Part shown: positions 28,676 to 38,036 of the stretch, piece after piece
Numbering within the stretch: the stretch's first letter is position 1
Layout of the letters: each line of letters starts with the position of its first letter
Assembly (NCBI GenBank): GCA_964244295.1
Contig: CAXTIG010000010.1
Coordinates: 102,976 to 166,975, forward strand
DNA from: JAJAZB01 sp964244295
GTDB lineage: Bacteria; Bacteroidota; Bacteroidia; Cytophagales; Spirosomataceae
Direction of reading: 5' to 3'
Length of the DNA: 64,000 bases
The notes under the pieces: model-generated
The model's input: the letters and a program-made list of their open reading frames with translations, nothing else
Told to the model about the DNA's origin: nothing
Database searches by the model: none
Program-made: the position numbers and the translations under genes

Positions 28676-29431
28676 TTAAACCAAGTAGAAAAAGGTAAAC
28701 ACGAACACCCACACCAAATCCACAAAGTGCCAGTATAAACCCACTTTCTCCACCATTTCGTAATGTCCCCGGCGCTCGTACAGCCCGGTGGAGGCGTTGA
28801 AGAAAATAAGAATGTTGAGCAGCACCCCCGAAAACACGTGGGTACCGTGGAAGCCGGTGATGAAGAAAAATAAGTCGGCGAAGGGCTGCGGGCCGTACTG
28901 GTTTTCCACCAGGTTGGCCCCGTAAATAGTCCGGCTGGCTCCCGTCGCCACGTTATTCACCAGCGTTCCGGCCTCGGTACCGTGGATAAAGTGCGTCCAC
29001 TCCCAAGCTTGCGAGCCGAGGAAGGTAAAACCGCCCAGAATCGTCCAGAGCATCCATTTTTCCACGTCCTGGCGGTCCATCCGGTGCCCGGCTTCGACGG
29101 CCAGCACCATCGTGACCGAACTGAAAATCAGAATAAAGGTCATGATGCCAACGAACACCAGCGGCAACGAAACGCCGTGGAGAAAGGGCACCGCCTCGAA
29201 TACTTTTTCGGGAATGGGCCAGTAGGCGTGCGAAAACATGAAATCGGCGACTTTGCCTTCGTAAGCCTGGTGGCTGTACCGAATCATCCCGTAACTAATC
29301 AGCAAAGCCGAAAAAGTGAAGGTGTCGGACAGCAGGAAAATCCACATCATCAGCTTTCCGTAGCTGGCCTTCATCGGCTCGGCTCCTCCCATCCAGAGGT
29401 GTTTCGGTTCGGCGACCGCGTGTGATGCCAT
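28676..29431 (-). CDS. Cytochrome c oxidase subunit III (long form)
   Basis: This 251-residue membrane protein is of the heme-copper oxidase subunit III family. Conserved parts include WIFLLSDTFTFSALLISYG, GSQAWEWTHFI and FFITGFHGTHVFSGVLLN, and the end GLYWHFVDLVWVFVFTFFYL. A second, shorter subunit III gene lies 16 bases upstream. The pair is usual for Bacteroidota clusters with alternative complex III. Confidence 0.93.
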   Translation of the reverse strand: MASHAVAEPKHLWMGGAEPMKASYGKLMMWIFLLSDTFTFSALLISYGMIRYSHQAYEGKVADFMFSHAYWPIPEKVFEAVPFLHGVSLPLVFVGIMTFILIFSSVTMVLAVEAGHRMDRQDVEKWMLWTILGGFTFLGSQAWEWTHFIHGTEAGTLVNNVATGASRTIYGANLVENQYGPQPFADLFFFITGFHGTHVFSGVLLNILIFFNASTGLYERRGHYEMVEKVGLYWHFVDLVWVFVFTFFYLV

Positions 29432-29447
29432 TACTCGGGTAGTTTAA

Positions 29448-30041
29448 TCAGTTGTTGTACAGTAAAAACACAAAAAGGTAAAGCCAGAGCACGTCGAGGA
29501 AATGCCAGTACGTGGCCGCCAGCCAAATTCGGGTCAGGTTTTTGGCGTGGATGCTCATCCTGAAGGCCGATACCAGCGCCACTACCAACACGATCAGCCC
29601 GCTGACGATGTGCAACCCGTGCATCCCGCTCAAGACGTACATAAACGAGCCGGAAGGGTTGCCCACGAAGTACACGTTGATGCCCACCAGTTGCTTCCAG
29701 CCCTCGAATTGCAGCGCCAGAAACAGGCTTCCGAGCACAAAAGTAATTGAAATGGCTGCTTTCAGCAGCCCAAAACGGTCTTTTTTTGCCGCCCAGTGCG
29801 CCACCGCCATGCTGATGCTGCTCAACAGCATCACGCCCGTGCTGTACCAGAAAATGCGCGGTATTTCAAATTCCAGCCAGTTGCCTTCAGCCTTGCGAAC
29901 CAGGTAGGCGCTGGTAAATGCAGCGAACATCATGACGATGCTGACGATAGCCAGCCAGAGCAGAAACTTGCGCGGGTGTACCGCCAGGGTTTCTTCCGGT
30001 TCGGTTTCGGTGAGTTGGGGGGTTTTTATGTCGGTTGTCAT
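29448..30041 (-). CDS. Cytochrome c oxidase subunit III (short form)
   Basis: This 197-residue protein has five predicted helices. It carries VYFVGNPSGSFMYVLSGMHG, LHIVSGLIVL and the ending WLAATYWHFLDVLWLYLFVFLLY, all typical of subunit III. The cytoplasmic N-terminus (TETEPEETLAVHPRKFLLWL) is family-typical. It differs clearly from the neighbouring 251-residue paralogue, so the two are old duplicates rather than recent copies. Confidence 0.92.
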   Translation of the reverse strand: MTTDIKTPQLTETEPEETLAVHPRKFLLWLAIVSIVMMFAAFTSAYLVRKAEGNWLEFEIPRIFWYSTGVMLLSSISMAVAHWAAKKDRFGLLKAAISITFVLGSLFLALQFEGWKQLVGINVYFVGNPSGSFMYVLSGMHGLHIVSGLIVLVVALVSAFRMSIHAKNLTRIWLAATYWHFLDVLWLYLFVFLLYNN

Positions 30042-30067
30042 TTTTCTTAAGTCTTTTTCTTTGAAGC

Positions 30068-30174
30068 GGTCACGCTGAGCGGAACGGTCCGCCGCTGCGG
30101 TCGAAGCGCAATCTCATCGTCACCACGCCGCCGCGCTTCGACCGCAGCGGCGGACCGTTCCGCTCAGCGTGACC
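30068..30174. repeat. Perfect 42-bp inverted repeat between cyoE and subunit III
   Basis: Arms 30068-30109 and 30133-30174 are exact reverse complements with a 23-base apex. The sequence includes GTCACGCTGAGCGGAACG and CCGCCGCTGCGGTCGAAG, and itself contains the smaller palindromes CCGCCGCTGCGG and CGCTGAGCG. This CACGCTGAGCG...GTCGAAGCG family is widely dispersed in bacteria. The stem is very stable and could cut expression between cyoE and the downstream subunit genes. Confidence 0.88.
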
Positions 30175-30186
30175 CTTTCCTATACG

Positions 30187-31089
30187 CTACGCCTTGTCCA
30201 GCAAAAACGCAATCTGCACCACAGGCAGGTACGCAAAAGCACCAAACATCAGTTTCAGCGCGGCCTTGTCGTCGGTGGTGCTCATGAGGTGAAAGGTTTG
30301 GGCCAGGAACAACACCCCGCAGCCCATCGCCACCAGCGCCGAGTTGACGCCCGTCATGCCCAGCGTGTAGGGCAACCAGCCGACCGGCAGCAAAAACAGG
30401 GTGTAAATCATGATGGTGATGGCCGTGTTGAGGTCTTTGCCGCCGTTGTTGGGCAGCATTTTAAAACCCGCCCGCTTGTAATCCTCGTCAGCCAGCCAGG
30501 CGATGGCCCAATAGTGGGGGAATTGCCAGAAAAACTGAATGGCAAACAACACGCCCGGTGCCCAGCCGAAATCGTTAGTGGCCGCCACCCAGCCAATCAT
30601 GGGCGGAAAGGCCCCCGGAAAAGCCCCGACGAACACCGAAATTGGTCCGACGCGCTTCAGCGGCGTGTACACGAAACCGTACAACACCAGCGAGAGCACG
30701 GCGACCAGCGCCGTTTTCAGGTTGAACGCGCCGAGGAAAATCACGACGCTCAACACCGCCAGCACGGCGGCAAAAATTCCCGCTTCCCCTTCGCTGAGCC
30801 GACCCGTTGGCAACGGGCGAGCAGCGGTGCGGCGCATCAGCTTGTCAAAATCTTTCTCGATGATCTGGTTGATGGTATTCGACGCGCCGGTGATCGCGAA
30901 ACCCGCCACGGTGAGCAGAATCAGTTTCACCCAATCCACTTCGCGCACGGCCAGGGCATAGCCAAACAGCGCCGACAGCACGACGAACAGCGACAGCCGA
31001 AACTTCATCAGTTCGCCGAACGCCCGGACTTTTTCAATCCAACTCAAATCCGCCAGAACGGCGGTGCGGGTTTGTGGGGTAGGTTGCAT
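30187..31089 (-). CDS. cyoE: Heme O synthase (protoheme IX farnesyltransferase)
   Basis: This UbiA-family membrane prenyltransferase (300 residues) converts heme B to heme O, the precursor of heme A. The first aspartate-rich motif is NTINQIIEKDFDKLMRRTAA followed by RPLPTGRLS. The second loop is WLADEDYKRAGFKMLP. Multiple helices follow. It directly abuts ctaA, so the two heme A enzymes are made together next to the aa3 oxidase. The alternative name is ctaB. Confidence 0.95.
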   Translation of the reverse strand: MQPTPQTRTAVLADLSWIEKVRAFGELMKFRLSLFVVLSALFGYALAVREVDWVKLILLTVAGFAITGASNTINQIIEKDFDKLMRRTAARPLPTGRLSEGEAGIFAAVLAVLSVVIFLGAFNLKTALVAVLSLVLYGFVYTPLKRVGPISVFVGAFPGAFPPMIGWVAATNDFGWAPGVLFAIQFFWQFPHYWAIAWLADEDYKRAGFKMLPNNGGKDLNTAITIMIYTLFLLPVGWLPYTLGMTGVNSALVAMGCGVLFLAQTFHLMSTTDDKAALKLMFGAFAYLPVVQIAFLLDKA

Positions 31090-32076
31090 TTACGAAACAA
31101 CTTGCGTGATGCGCCCGCCGGAGCGAACGCTTTTTCCAAACGCCCACTCCTGATTCAACAGCAAGAGGAGCACAAACTGAACGCCCAGCGCGACAATCGC
31201 CAGCGTCAGGTGAAGGGGTTGCAAAAAGGCGGGCACCCCGAAATACGCCATCGCGATGCCACTGCCCGTTTCGACAAGAATAATGCTTATCAAAACCGAG
31301 GTGTAACGGTACAACATCCCTCGTGTACTCAGGCTTCGACGCAGTTGGTAAATCAAGTACCCGTGGGTCGCCAGCACCACCAGCGAAAACGAGCGGTGGA
31401 GGTAAAACGGCAAGTCGAGGTTTTCAATCCAACGGCTGCGGTCGTAACCGATTTGACGCACCACCTCGTCGAGGGCTTCGCGCACCTGAGTGCCGAGCAT
31501 GACTTGCACCAGCGTGAGCGCCATCACCAGCCCCAGAATCCGGTTGAGCGCTGGTTTCGAACTCATTTTTTCTACGCTCACCAACCCAGAGTACGAACGC
31601 GCCAGCGCATAAAGCAGCACGAACACAATCAAAATTGCCACCGCCATGTGGGCCGTCACCATGCCGGGATGCAACTCGGTCGAGACGACTTTTGACCCTA
31701 GCCAACCTTCAAAACTCACCAGCACGAAGGCCATCAGACTAGCCCAGAATATGATTCGGTCTTTTTTCCAAAATGAAACCGAAGCCAGCAATGTGGCGAA
31801 AATTGCCAGGCCCGTCAGGACACCCAGCAACCGGTTCACGTACTCAATCCAGGTTTTTGCCGCGTTGAAAATCACCTCCCCTTTCAACTTCGCCCCGTAC
31901 AGTTCCTGATAATTGGCGGGTAACTGGCTCACATTCGTCGGCGGCACCCAGCTTCCGAAGCAACGCGGCCAGTCGGGGCAACCCATCCCCGAACCCGTCG
32001 CCCGCACGATGCCCCCGGCCAGAATCAGCAGGTAGACGATGAAGAGCGTGGCGAGACCCAGGCGGCGAAACCGCAT
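31090..32076 (-). CDS. ctaA: Heme A synthase (COX15/CtaA family)
   Basis: This 328-residue membrane enzyme oxidises heme O to heme A. The N-terminal helix ends in GGIVRATGSGMGCPDWPRCFG, interrupted here only by its own CPDWPRC pair of cysteines seen in this family. Heme-ligand histidines occur in ELHPGMVTAHMAVAI and in the C-terminal LQPLHLTLAIVALG. It begins 162 bases after coxA, across a GTTTAGG-word hairpin. Confidence 0.94.
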   Translation of the reverse strand: MRFRRLGLATLFIVYLLILAGGIVRATGSGMGCPDWPRCFGSWVPPTNVSQLPANYQELYGAKLKGEVIFNAAKTWIEYVNRLLGVLTGLAIFATLLASVSFWKKDRIIFWASLMAFVLVSFEGWLGSKVVSTELHPGMVTAHMAVAILIVFVLLYALARSYSGLVSVEKMSSKPALNRILGLVMALTLVQVMLGTQVREALDEVVRQIGYDRSRWIENLDLPFYLHRSFSLVVLATHGYLIYQLRRSLSTRGMLYRYTSVLISIILVETGSGIAMAYFGVPAFLQPLHLTLAIVALGVQFVLLLLLNQEWAFGKSVRSGGRITQVVS

Positions 32077-32078
32077 TT

Positions 32079-32159
32079 GTTTTGAGTTTAGGGTTTAGCG
32101 TTTTGAGTTTAGGGTTTAGAATTGAAACAACCCTAAACGCTGAACCCTAAACTCAAAAC
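32079..32159. repeat. Intergenic hairpin built of GTTTAGG words
   Basis: Arms 32079-32103 and 32135-32159 (25 bases, one mismatch) are made of TTTGAGTTTAGGG and TTTAGCG words. The apex contains an extra copy of the same words. It lies between coxA and ctaA. Confidence 0.82.
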
Positions 32160-32238
32160 CTGTTCTTGCTAAAATGGGCTAACGGGCTTCGACTTCCGTC
32201 GCCCGTTAGCCCACCTTTGCAACCGTCGCAGAAACCGA

Positions 32239-34119
32239 TTAGTGCTTGTACACCTCGTTTTGATTGTCGAGCATATCCTCGATTTCTTTTTCCAGGGCAA
32301 TCTGCTCGTTTTCGTGGGGCAGGTTCGATTCGGGCGTGGCCGAGTACGGGATGTTTTGAGGAATGAAATCCTGTTTCGCACCCGGCTTGCTGTAATCGTA
32401 GGGCCAGCGGTACACCGGCGGAATTTCGCCCGGCCAGTTGCCGTGTTCGGGGTGAATCGGGGCCGTCCATTCCAGCGTGTTCGAGTGCCAGGGATTCTGC
32501 GGAGCGCGTTTCCCACGGAACATCGAGTAGAAGAAGTTCCAGGCAAACAGCGCCTGCGCGGTAAAGGTGATGATGGCCGCTACACTGATGAACACGTTCA
32601 TGTCGCCAAACGAGTTGGTTGCATCATACGTCGTGAAGGAGTAGTACCGGCGCGGGAACCCGGCGATGCCGATGTAGTGCATGGGGAAAAACACGCAGTA
32701 AATCCCGACGAACGTCAGCCAGAAGTGCGCGTAGCCCAGCTTTTCGTTCATCATCCGCCCGAACATTTTTGGGAACCAGTGGTACACCCCGGCCATCAGC
32801 CCGAAGAACGAGGCCGACCCCATCACGAGGTGGAAGTGAGCCACGACGAAGTAGGTGTCGTGCAACTGAATATCGAGGGCCGAGTTGCCGAGAATAATGC
32901 CCGTAATCCCCCCCGAAATAAAGAACGACACCAGCCCGATGGAAAACAGCATGGCGGGCGTAAACACGATGTTCCCCCGCCAGAGCGTGGTAATGTAGTT
33001 GAAGGCTTTCACCGCCGAGGGCACCGCGATAATCAGCGTCAGGAACATGAACACCGAGCCGAGGAAGGGATTCATGCCGGTCACAAACATGTGGTGCGCC
33101 CACACGATGAAGGCCAGCAGCGTGATGCCCATCAGCGAACCAATCATGGCGCGGTAGCCAAAAATGGGCTTGCGCGAGTTGGTGGCAATGATCTCCGAGG
33201 TAATCCCCAGGGCGGGCAGAATCACGATGTACACCTCCGGGTGGCCTAGGAACCAGAACAAGTGCTGGTACAAAATGGCCGAACCGCCCACGTTGGGCAG
33301 CGCCTCGCCGTTTACGTAAATTTCCGACAGGTAGAAACTGGTGCCAAAGGAGCGGTCGAAAATCAAAAGTAACACCGCCGAGAACAAGACCGGGAAGGAA
33401 AGCAAGCCGAGAATGGCCGTGAAGAAAAACGCCCAGATGGTCAGCGGGAGTTTCGAGAAACTCATCCCCCGCGTCCGCAGGTTGATAACCGTCGTGACGT
33501 AGTTGACCCCCCCCAGCAATTGCGACACGATGAACAGCGCCATCGAAATCAGCCAGAGCGTCAGCCCGTAAGCCGACCCAGGAGCAGCCTGCGGCAGCGC
33601 CGAGAGCGGCGGATACACGACCCAACCACCCCCCGCCGGGCCGGTTTCAACGAACAGCGAGGCGAACATGATGACACTGGAAATAAAGAAAAACCAGTAC
33701 GACAGCATATTCAAAAAACCCGACGCCATGTCGCGGGCACCGACTTGCAGCGGAATCAGGAAGTTGGAGAACGTCCCCGAAAGGCCCGCCGTGAGCACGA
33801 AAAACACCATGATGGTGCCGTGCATCGTGACCAGCGCCAAATAAAATTCAGGGTTTAGTTTACCGGTTGCATCAATCCACTGACCCAGCAGGGGCCGCAT
33901 CCAGCCCAAGTCTGACGTGGGGAAAGCCAGTTGAATCCGGAAGAGCATGGACAGCAAGCCCCCGATGAACGCCCAGATAATCCCCGAAATCAGGTATTGT
34001 TTGGCGATGGTCTTGTGGTCTTCCGAAAAAATGTATTTGCGGATGAAGCCCAGCTCGTGATGCTCGTGTTCGTGCGCATCGGGTGCGTGAACTGCGTGCG
34101 TTAATTCAGCCGTTGCCAT
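32239..34119 (-). CDS. coxA: Cytochrome c oxidase subunit I
   Basis: This is the catalytic subunit of an aa3-type oxidase (626 residues from the ATG at 34119). The CuB site is HPEV in FWFLGHPEVYIVILP and HH in VWAHHMFVTGM. The heme ligands are in HDTYFVVAHFHLVMG. The GHPEVY signature with the cross-linked tyrosine puts it in the A-type oxidases. The histidine-rich N-terminus (HAPDAHEHEHHE) is common in Bacteroidota. It is translated with coxB just upstream and depends on ctaA/cyoE downstream for heme A. Confidence 0.97.
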   Translation of the reverse strand: MATAELTHAVHAPDAHEHEHHELGFIRKYIFSEDHKTIAKQYLISGIIWAFIGGLLSMLFRIQLAFPTSDLGWMRPLLGQWIDATGKLNPEFYLALVTMHGTIMVFFVLTAGLSGTFSNFLIPLQVGARDMASGFLNMLSYWFFFISSVIMFASLFVETGPAGGGWVVYPPLSALPQAAPGSAYGLTLWLISMALFIVSQLLGGVNYVTTVINLRTRGMSFSKLPLTIWAFFFTAILGLLSFPVLFSAVLLLIFDRSFGTSFYLSEIYVNGEALPNVGGSAILYQHLFWFLGHPEVYIVILPALGITSEIIATNSRKPIFGYRAMIGSLMGITLLAFIVWAHHMFVTGMNPFLGSVFMFLTLIIAVPSAVKAFNYITTLWRGNIVFTPAMLFSIGLVSFFISGGITGIILGNSALDIQLHDTYFVVAHFHLVMGSASFFGLMAGVYHWFPKMFGRMMNEKLGYAHFWLTFVGIYCVFFPMHYIGIAGFPRRYYSFTTYDATNSFGDMNVFISVAAIITFTAQALFAWNFFYSMFRGKRAPQNPWHSNTLEWTAPIHPEHGNWPGEIPPVYRWPYDYSKPGAKQDFIPQNIPYSATPESNLPHENEQIALEKEIEDMLDNQNEVYKH

Positions 34120-34179
34120 GTGGTTCTTAGTTTTCGGTTTATGGTTTTTGGTTTCCAATTCTTCAGAAACTGAACCTGT

Positions 34180-35313
34180 TTATTTCAGAGAAACACCCGT
34201 TGCGGCGGCTCCACCGGTTTGGGCCGTCGTGCTGTCCGCCGCCGGGGTGGCCGTAGCGGGGATGTAGCGCAACGCTTTCGCCTTCAAATTTTGGGGAACC
34301 CGCGCCAGGTAATAATCGGGGTTGGTTGCCAATTCCGGTTTCTGACCAGCGAGGTAGGCTTTGTATTCTTCCTCCTCTTCGATGATGACCGGCATTTTCA
34401 TCGAAAAGTGGCCTTGTCCGCAGATTTCGGTGCAGTTGAGTTGGAAGTTGAAATCCGGGTTGCCGGTTTCGTTGCGAACTTCTTCGGTCGTCTTCGTCGC
34501 CACGAACCAGAATTTGGTGGGCATTCCGGGCACGGCGTCCATTTTCACCCGCAGGTGCGGCAGGAATACGCTGTGGAGTACGTCTTTCGCCCGAATTTTT
34601 AACAGTACCGGAACGCCTTTCGGGATGTGAAGGGCATTGTCTTTGAAATCATCGAACGAGTTTTCGTCGGAGTAATCAATGCCCAGTTCGTTGGTCTGAT
34701 CGATGAGTTTAAAATTGTAATTGCCCAGCTTGCCGTTGTCCTTGCCGGGGTAGCGGGCTACCCAGTTGAATTGCTTGCCCACCACCTCGATAACGTAAGC
34801 ATTTTCGGGCGCTTGCTTCGTGATGTCGCGCCACACCCGCCAGCCCGTGAACACCAAAACCGCCATCACAACGGCCGGAATTATCGTCCAGATAATTTCC
34901 AGTTTATGATTGACCGGGTAAAAAACGGCCTTGCGGTCGGCGCGGTACTGGTAGCGAAAGGCAAAATAGAAGAGCACCGCGTTGGTTAAGAAAAACGCCA
35001 GCGTGATGATAGCCATCGAATACCAGAACATATTGTCAGTGCGTACCCCGTGTACGGAAGCCGCTTCGGGCAGAAACTTGGGCGTCGACTCGATGAACGA
35101 CCAGGTGGCGGCAATTGTACCCACGATGGGCAACACCAGCATCAACGCGGCGTTGATGCGGTTGCTCATGCCCGTCGGGTGCATGTAGGGGTTTTGACTG
35201 CTGTCGGTGGCACCGCTGCCGTTGACGCCCTTCGCCAGGCGGGTAATCCGGCCCAGCACCACGATGGTCAGCACCAGAAAAACCACCGCCAATAATCCAA
35301 CGATATAAACCAT
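34180..35313 (-). CDS. coxB: Cytochrome c oxidase subunit II
   Basis: This 377-residue protein has one extra N-terminal helix, then the two usual anchor helices (about 97-118 and 139-158) and a periplasmic cupredoxin domain. All CuA ligands are visible: H247, C294, E296, C298, H302 and M305 in DVLHSVF and NCTEICGQGHFSMKM. The long, alanine/threonine-rich C-terminus is not a heme domain, so electrons must come from a separate cytochrome such as ActE. Confidence 0.96.
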   Translation of the reverse strand: MVYIVGLLAVVFLVLTIVVLGRITRLAKGVNGSGATDSSQNPYMHPTGMSNRINAALMLVLPIVGTIAATWSFIESTPKFLPEAASVHGVRTDNMFWYSMAIITLAFFLTNAVLFYFAFRYQYRADRKAVFYPVNHKLEIIWTIIPAVVMAVLVFTGWRVWRDITKQAPENAYVIEVVGKQFNWVARYPGKDNGKLGNYNFKLIDQTNELGIDYSDENSFDDFKDNALHIPKGVPVLLKIRAKDVLHSVFLPHLRVKMDAVPGMPTKFWFVATKTTEEVRNETGNPDFNFQLNCTEICGQGHFSMKMPVIIEEEEEYKAYLAGQKPELATNPDYYLARVPQNLKAKALRYIPATATPAADSTTAQTGGAAATGVSLK

Positions 35314-35344
35314 AACTTCGCGGAATTTACGTGAACTTGAATGT

Positions 35345-35352
35345 CAAAAGTA
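35345..35352 (-). promoter_or_regulatory. Probable coxB promoter -7 box (TACTTTTG)
   Basis: The minus strand reads TACTTTTG, 32 bases before the coxB start and immediately after the terminator that follows actF. It matches the -7 box of the tuf and actA promoters exactly. A TTTG at -33 is not evident, so strength is uncertain. Confidence 0.5.
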
Positions 35353-35358
35353 CGACCC

Positions 35359-35396
35359 AAAAAAGTGCCCTCCTAAACGTATAGAGGGCCTTTTTT
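35359..35396 (-). terminator. Terminator between actF and coxB
   Basis: GCCCTC (35367-35372) pairs with GAGGGC (35384-35389). The stem is flanked by an A-run and a T-run, so it can work on either strand. It suggests that coxBA can be transcribed apart from actABCDEF. Confidence 0.75.
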
Positions 35397-35449
35397 CCTT
35401 TTCACAGGGAGGGTAATCCAGTAACGGAGTGTGCCCCCAAAGTGTTTTT

Positions 35450-36775
35450 TTAAATGTCGTGATGAACCGCTTCTTCCAACATCGGATGATTTTTTGCTAC
35501 CAGCGATGCCTTCGTCAGTTGAACATTGACGACCAAACCAAAGCCGCAGGCAAACAGCAAGACCGTTCCGAACTCGATTAGTCCAAAGCCCCCACTGGCA
35601 CCCACGGCACCCGGCATAATCATCTGGTAAAAATCAATGTAGTGCCCTACAACGATACCCCAGGCGGCTACTTTCATGAACACCGGCGTACGCTTGGCAT
35701 CGCGGGTCATCAGGGCCAGAAAGGGGAATACGAAATTGAGGAACAGGTTGAGGAAGAACGGAGCCTTGTAAATTCCACCGTAGCCCGTAAACCGTTCGCG
35801 GAAGTAAATGGTCTCTTCGGGTAAGTTGGCGTAGTAAATGAGCAGGAACTGCGAAAACCAGAGGTACGTCCAGAAAATGGAGAAGGCAAACATGTACTTT
35901 CCCATGTCGTGCAGGTGGCTTTCATTCACCGAGCGCAGGTAGCCCTGGTCTTTCAGGTACAGAATCGTCAGCGTAATCACCGCCAGGCAGGTAACGTGCC
36001 AGCTCGCAAACATGTACCAGGCAAACATGGTACTGAACCAGTGCGAGTCGATGGACATCACCCAATCCCAGGCCGAAGTAGCCGAGGTGACGGCGAACAC
36101 CAGGATGAAAACCCGGCTGATGTTTTTCATGCGGTACCAGTGTTCAGTGCCGCCGAGTTCATCTTCCTGAATCGACGTTTTGCGCAGCATCCGCCAAAGC
36201 ACGTACCAGGCTCCGATGCTGAACACTAGACGAATCAGGTAAAAAGGCTGGTTGAGAAAGCCCCGTTTTCCCGCAATAATCGGGTCGTATTCTTCGCTCG
36301 TTTTATCAAACAACCCTTCGTGGGTCCAGTGAAACAAATCATGCTTGAACACGAGGAAAAGCCCAACCAGCAGTACAATCGAAACGGGCAGAAAGGCCGG
36401 GAACGCTTCAGGGATCCGCTTGATAATCGACGACCAGCCCGCCCAGGAGAGGTACTGAATGGCAACGAAAAACATCCCGACGGCGGCAATGCCGGTAAAA
36501 TACACACTGTTCATCCAGAGGTTGGCGATGACCCGCTTCAGCCAGCCCGCCGTTTCGTGATGCTCCGCCCCTTCGTGGGCACCGTGGGCGTGACCGCCCG
36601 CTTCATGGGCGTGTTCGATGCCGATGCCCCAGCCCTTCGAGACCAAAAAGGCCCCGACGACCAGCAGCCCCAGCCCAATCAGGATTCCGATGATGTATTT
36701 ACGGCGCGACTCAGCGGGGAATTGGTACCATTCCTCCAGTTCCGTCGGTGAAAAATGATGCGAGTGGTCAGCCAT
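35450..36775 (-). CDS. actF: Alternative complex III subunit ActF
   Basis: This 441-residue integral membrane protein has about ten helices and a histidine-rich N-terminus (MADHSHHFSP and HAHEAGGHAHGAHEGAEHH). Segments such as SSIIKRIPEAFPAFLPVSIV and FFLNLFLNFVFPFLALMTRDAKR match the quinol:cytochrome c oxidoreductase membrane subunit. It is the last subunit gene of the act operon, directly followed by a terminator and coxB. The complex oxidises menaquinol and passes electrons to the oxidase. Confidence 0.9.
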   Translation of the reverse strand: MADHSHHFSPTELEEWYQFPAESRRKYIIGILIGLGLLVVGAFLVSKGWGIGIEHAHEAGGHAHGAHEGAEHHETAGWLKRVIANLWMNSVYFTGIAAVGMFFVAIQYLSWAGWSSIIKRIPEAFPAFLPVSIVLLVGLFLVFKHDLFHWTHEGLFDKTSEEYDPIIAGKRGFLNQPFYLIRLVFSIGAWYVLWRMLRKTSIQEDELGGTEHWYRMKNISRVFILVFAVTSATSAWDWVMSIDSHWFSTMFAWYMFASWHVTCLAVITLTILYLKDQGYLRSVNESHLHDMGKYMFAFSIFWTYLWFSQFLLIYYANLPEETIYFRERFTGYGGIYKAPFFLNLFLNFVFPFLALMTRDAKRTPVFMKVAAWGIVVGHYIDFYQMIMPGAVGASGGFGLIEFGTVLLFACGFGLVVNVQLTKASLVAKNHPMLEEAVHHDI

Positions 36776-36784
36776 TTCTTCAGT

Positions 36785-36866
36785 GGTCAGTTAGCAGTTA
36801 ACAGTGAGCAGTAAAACAGTTTTCAGCGACCCATTTTGATAACTGGTCACTGATACCTGTTCACTG
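36785..36866. repeat. Intergenic repeat of CAGTG/AACAG words
   Basis: The actE-actF gap has CAGTGGTCAGTTAGCAGTTA on one side and AACTGGTCACTGATACCTGT on the other, imperfectly complementary. It is a weaker member of the word-hairpin class. Confidence 0.55.
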
Positions 36867-36868
36867 AA

Positions 36869-37486
36869 TCAGGGGTTGTACTGGAGCTTGTGAACCCAGT
36901 GGACGATTTTCCAGCGTTCTTCGGGGCTAATCTGCGAGCCGTGGGGCCACATCCGGCCTTTGCCGTGGGTGATGGTATGGTAAATGTGACCGTCGTTCAG
37001 GTTTTTCAAAGCATCGCTCTGGTACACCGGAACGCCCTTGTAAAGTTTAGCCACCGTACCATCGCCCTTGCCTTTTTCGCCGTGGCAATGCGTACAGTAG
37101 CGGCCGTACAGCAATTCGCCTTCTTTCAGCGTCTTGTCCGTCAGGGGAATGGGGTTGGTCAGCACCCGCTCCGAGATGCCCATGCTGTCGGCGGGGATGT
37201 CGTACACCATCAAATCTTCCGTGACTGTGCTATCGTCGCTAACGAATTGCGTTTTGTAGTTCCGGCGGGCTACGGTGCCTCTGACCGGCACGCGCATATT
37301 CAGGCCCTGCGGGTTGATGGTATTTTTCTCGACCTGCTTGAGCGGATCGTAACCCACATCGCGGTACATGTTGGGCGAGTATTCCAGTTCCACCTGGTCG
37401 TGGCCGCGTTTCAGGGACATCAAAATGATAACCACCACCGCGCCGAGCAGCCAGACGAATCCGATGTTTTTTCTCAAAAAGTCCAT
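36869..37486 (-). CDS. actE: Alternative complex III subunit ActE, monoheme cytochrome c
   Basis: This 205-residue protein is anchored by an N-terminal helix (FVWLLGAVVVIILMSLKR). A single heme motif CTHCH lies at 131-135, followed by GEKGKGDGTVAKLYKG, and the likely axial methionine is in GKGRMWPHGSQI. It probably passes electrons from the ActA hemes to the CuA centre of the oxidase. Confidence 0.92.
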   Translation of the reverse strand: MDFLRKNIGFVWLLGAVVVIILMSLKRGHDQVELEYSPNMYRDVGYDPLKQVEKNTINPQGLNMRVPVRGTVARRNYKTQFVSDDSTVTEDLMVYDIPADSMGISERVLTNPIPLTDKTLKEGELLYGRYCTHCHGEKGKGDGTVAKLYKGVPVYQSDALKNLNDGHIYHTITHGKGRMWPHGSQISPEERWKIVHWVHKLQYNP

Positions 37487-37504
37487 GAAAGGCAGGGCTT
37501 GCGG

Positions 37505-38032
37505 TTAAACAATCTCTTTTAAGTTGACCTCGATGGCTCCCGAATCGCGCAAGGCCCGCGTGATGTCGGCTTCGGCCAATTTGTTGTTACCCAGATCGAT
37601 AGCCATTACAAACTTATCGTCGGTGCTTCGCAGGTCGAACATTTTGGCGTCCACGCCCCACCAGAGGCCGTTGGAAATCCAGAAGGTAAACACCATGCCG
37701 AAGGCGGTAAAAAGCACCGTAAACTCGAACATCGGCGGAATAAAATCCGGGAAGGCAATAAAATCTTTCCCCCCGATAATAATCGGCCAGTCGATGCCCA
37801 TCGTCCAGATGGTGAGGGTGGTCATGCAGGCTAGTCCGAGGGTGCCGAACAGGAAGGCGGCCACCGGAATGCGGGTGCGCGGATGCCCCAGGGCGATATC
37901 GAGGCCATGAATCGGGAAGGGCGTGTACACTTCGTGAATGCGAACGCCGCTCTTTTTCACCTGCGGTACCGCCGCCAGTACTTCGTCGGGGTCATCGTAA
38001 ATGCCGACCAGAAAGCGTTTGTTGGTATCCAT
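37505..38032 (-). CDS. actD: Alternative complex III subunit ActD (DUF3341)
   Basis: This 175-residue membrane protein begins with a soluble part (FLVGIYDDPDEVLAAVPQVK, VYTPFPIHGLD) and then has two helices around LACMTTLTIWTMGIDWPIII and EFTVLFTAFGMVFTFW. This is the DUF3341 pattern of ActD. It has no cofactor motif and is thought to be structural. Confidence 0.93.
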   Translation of the reverse strand: MDTNKRFLVGIYDDPDEVLAAVPQVKKSGVRIHEVYTPFPIHGLDIALGHPRTRIPVAAFLFGTLGLACMTTLTIWTMGIDWPIIIGGKDFIAFPDFIPPMFEFTVLFTAFGMVFTFWISNGLWWGVDAKMFDLRSTDDKFVMAIDLGNNKLAEADITRALRDSGAIEVNLKEIV

Positions 38033-38036
38033 TTTT

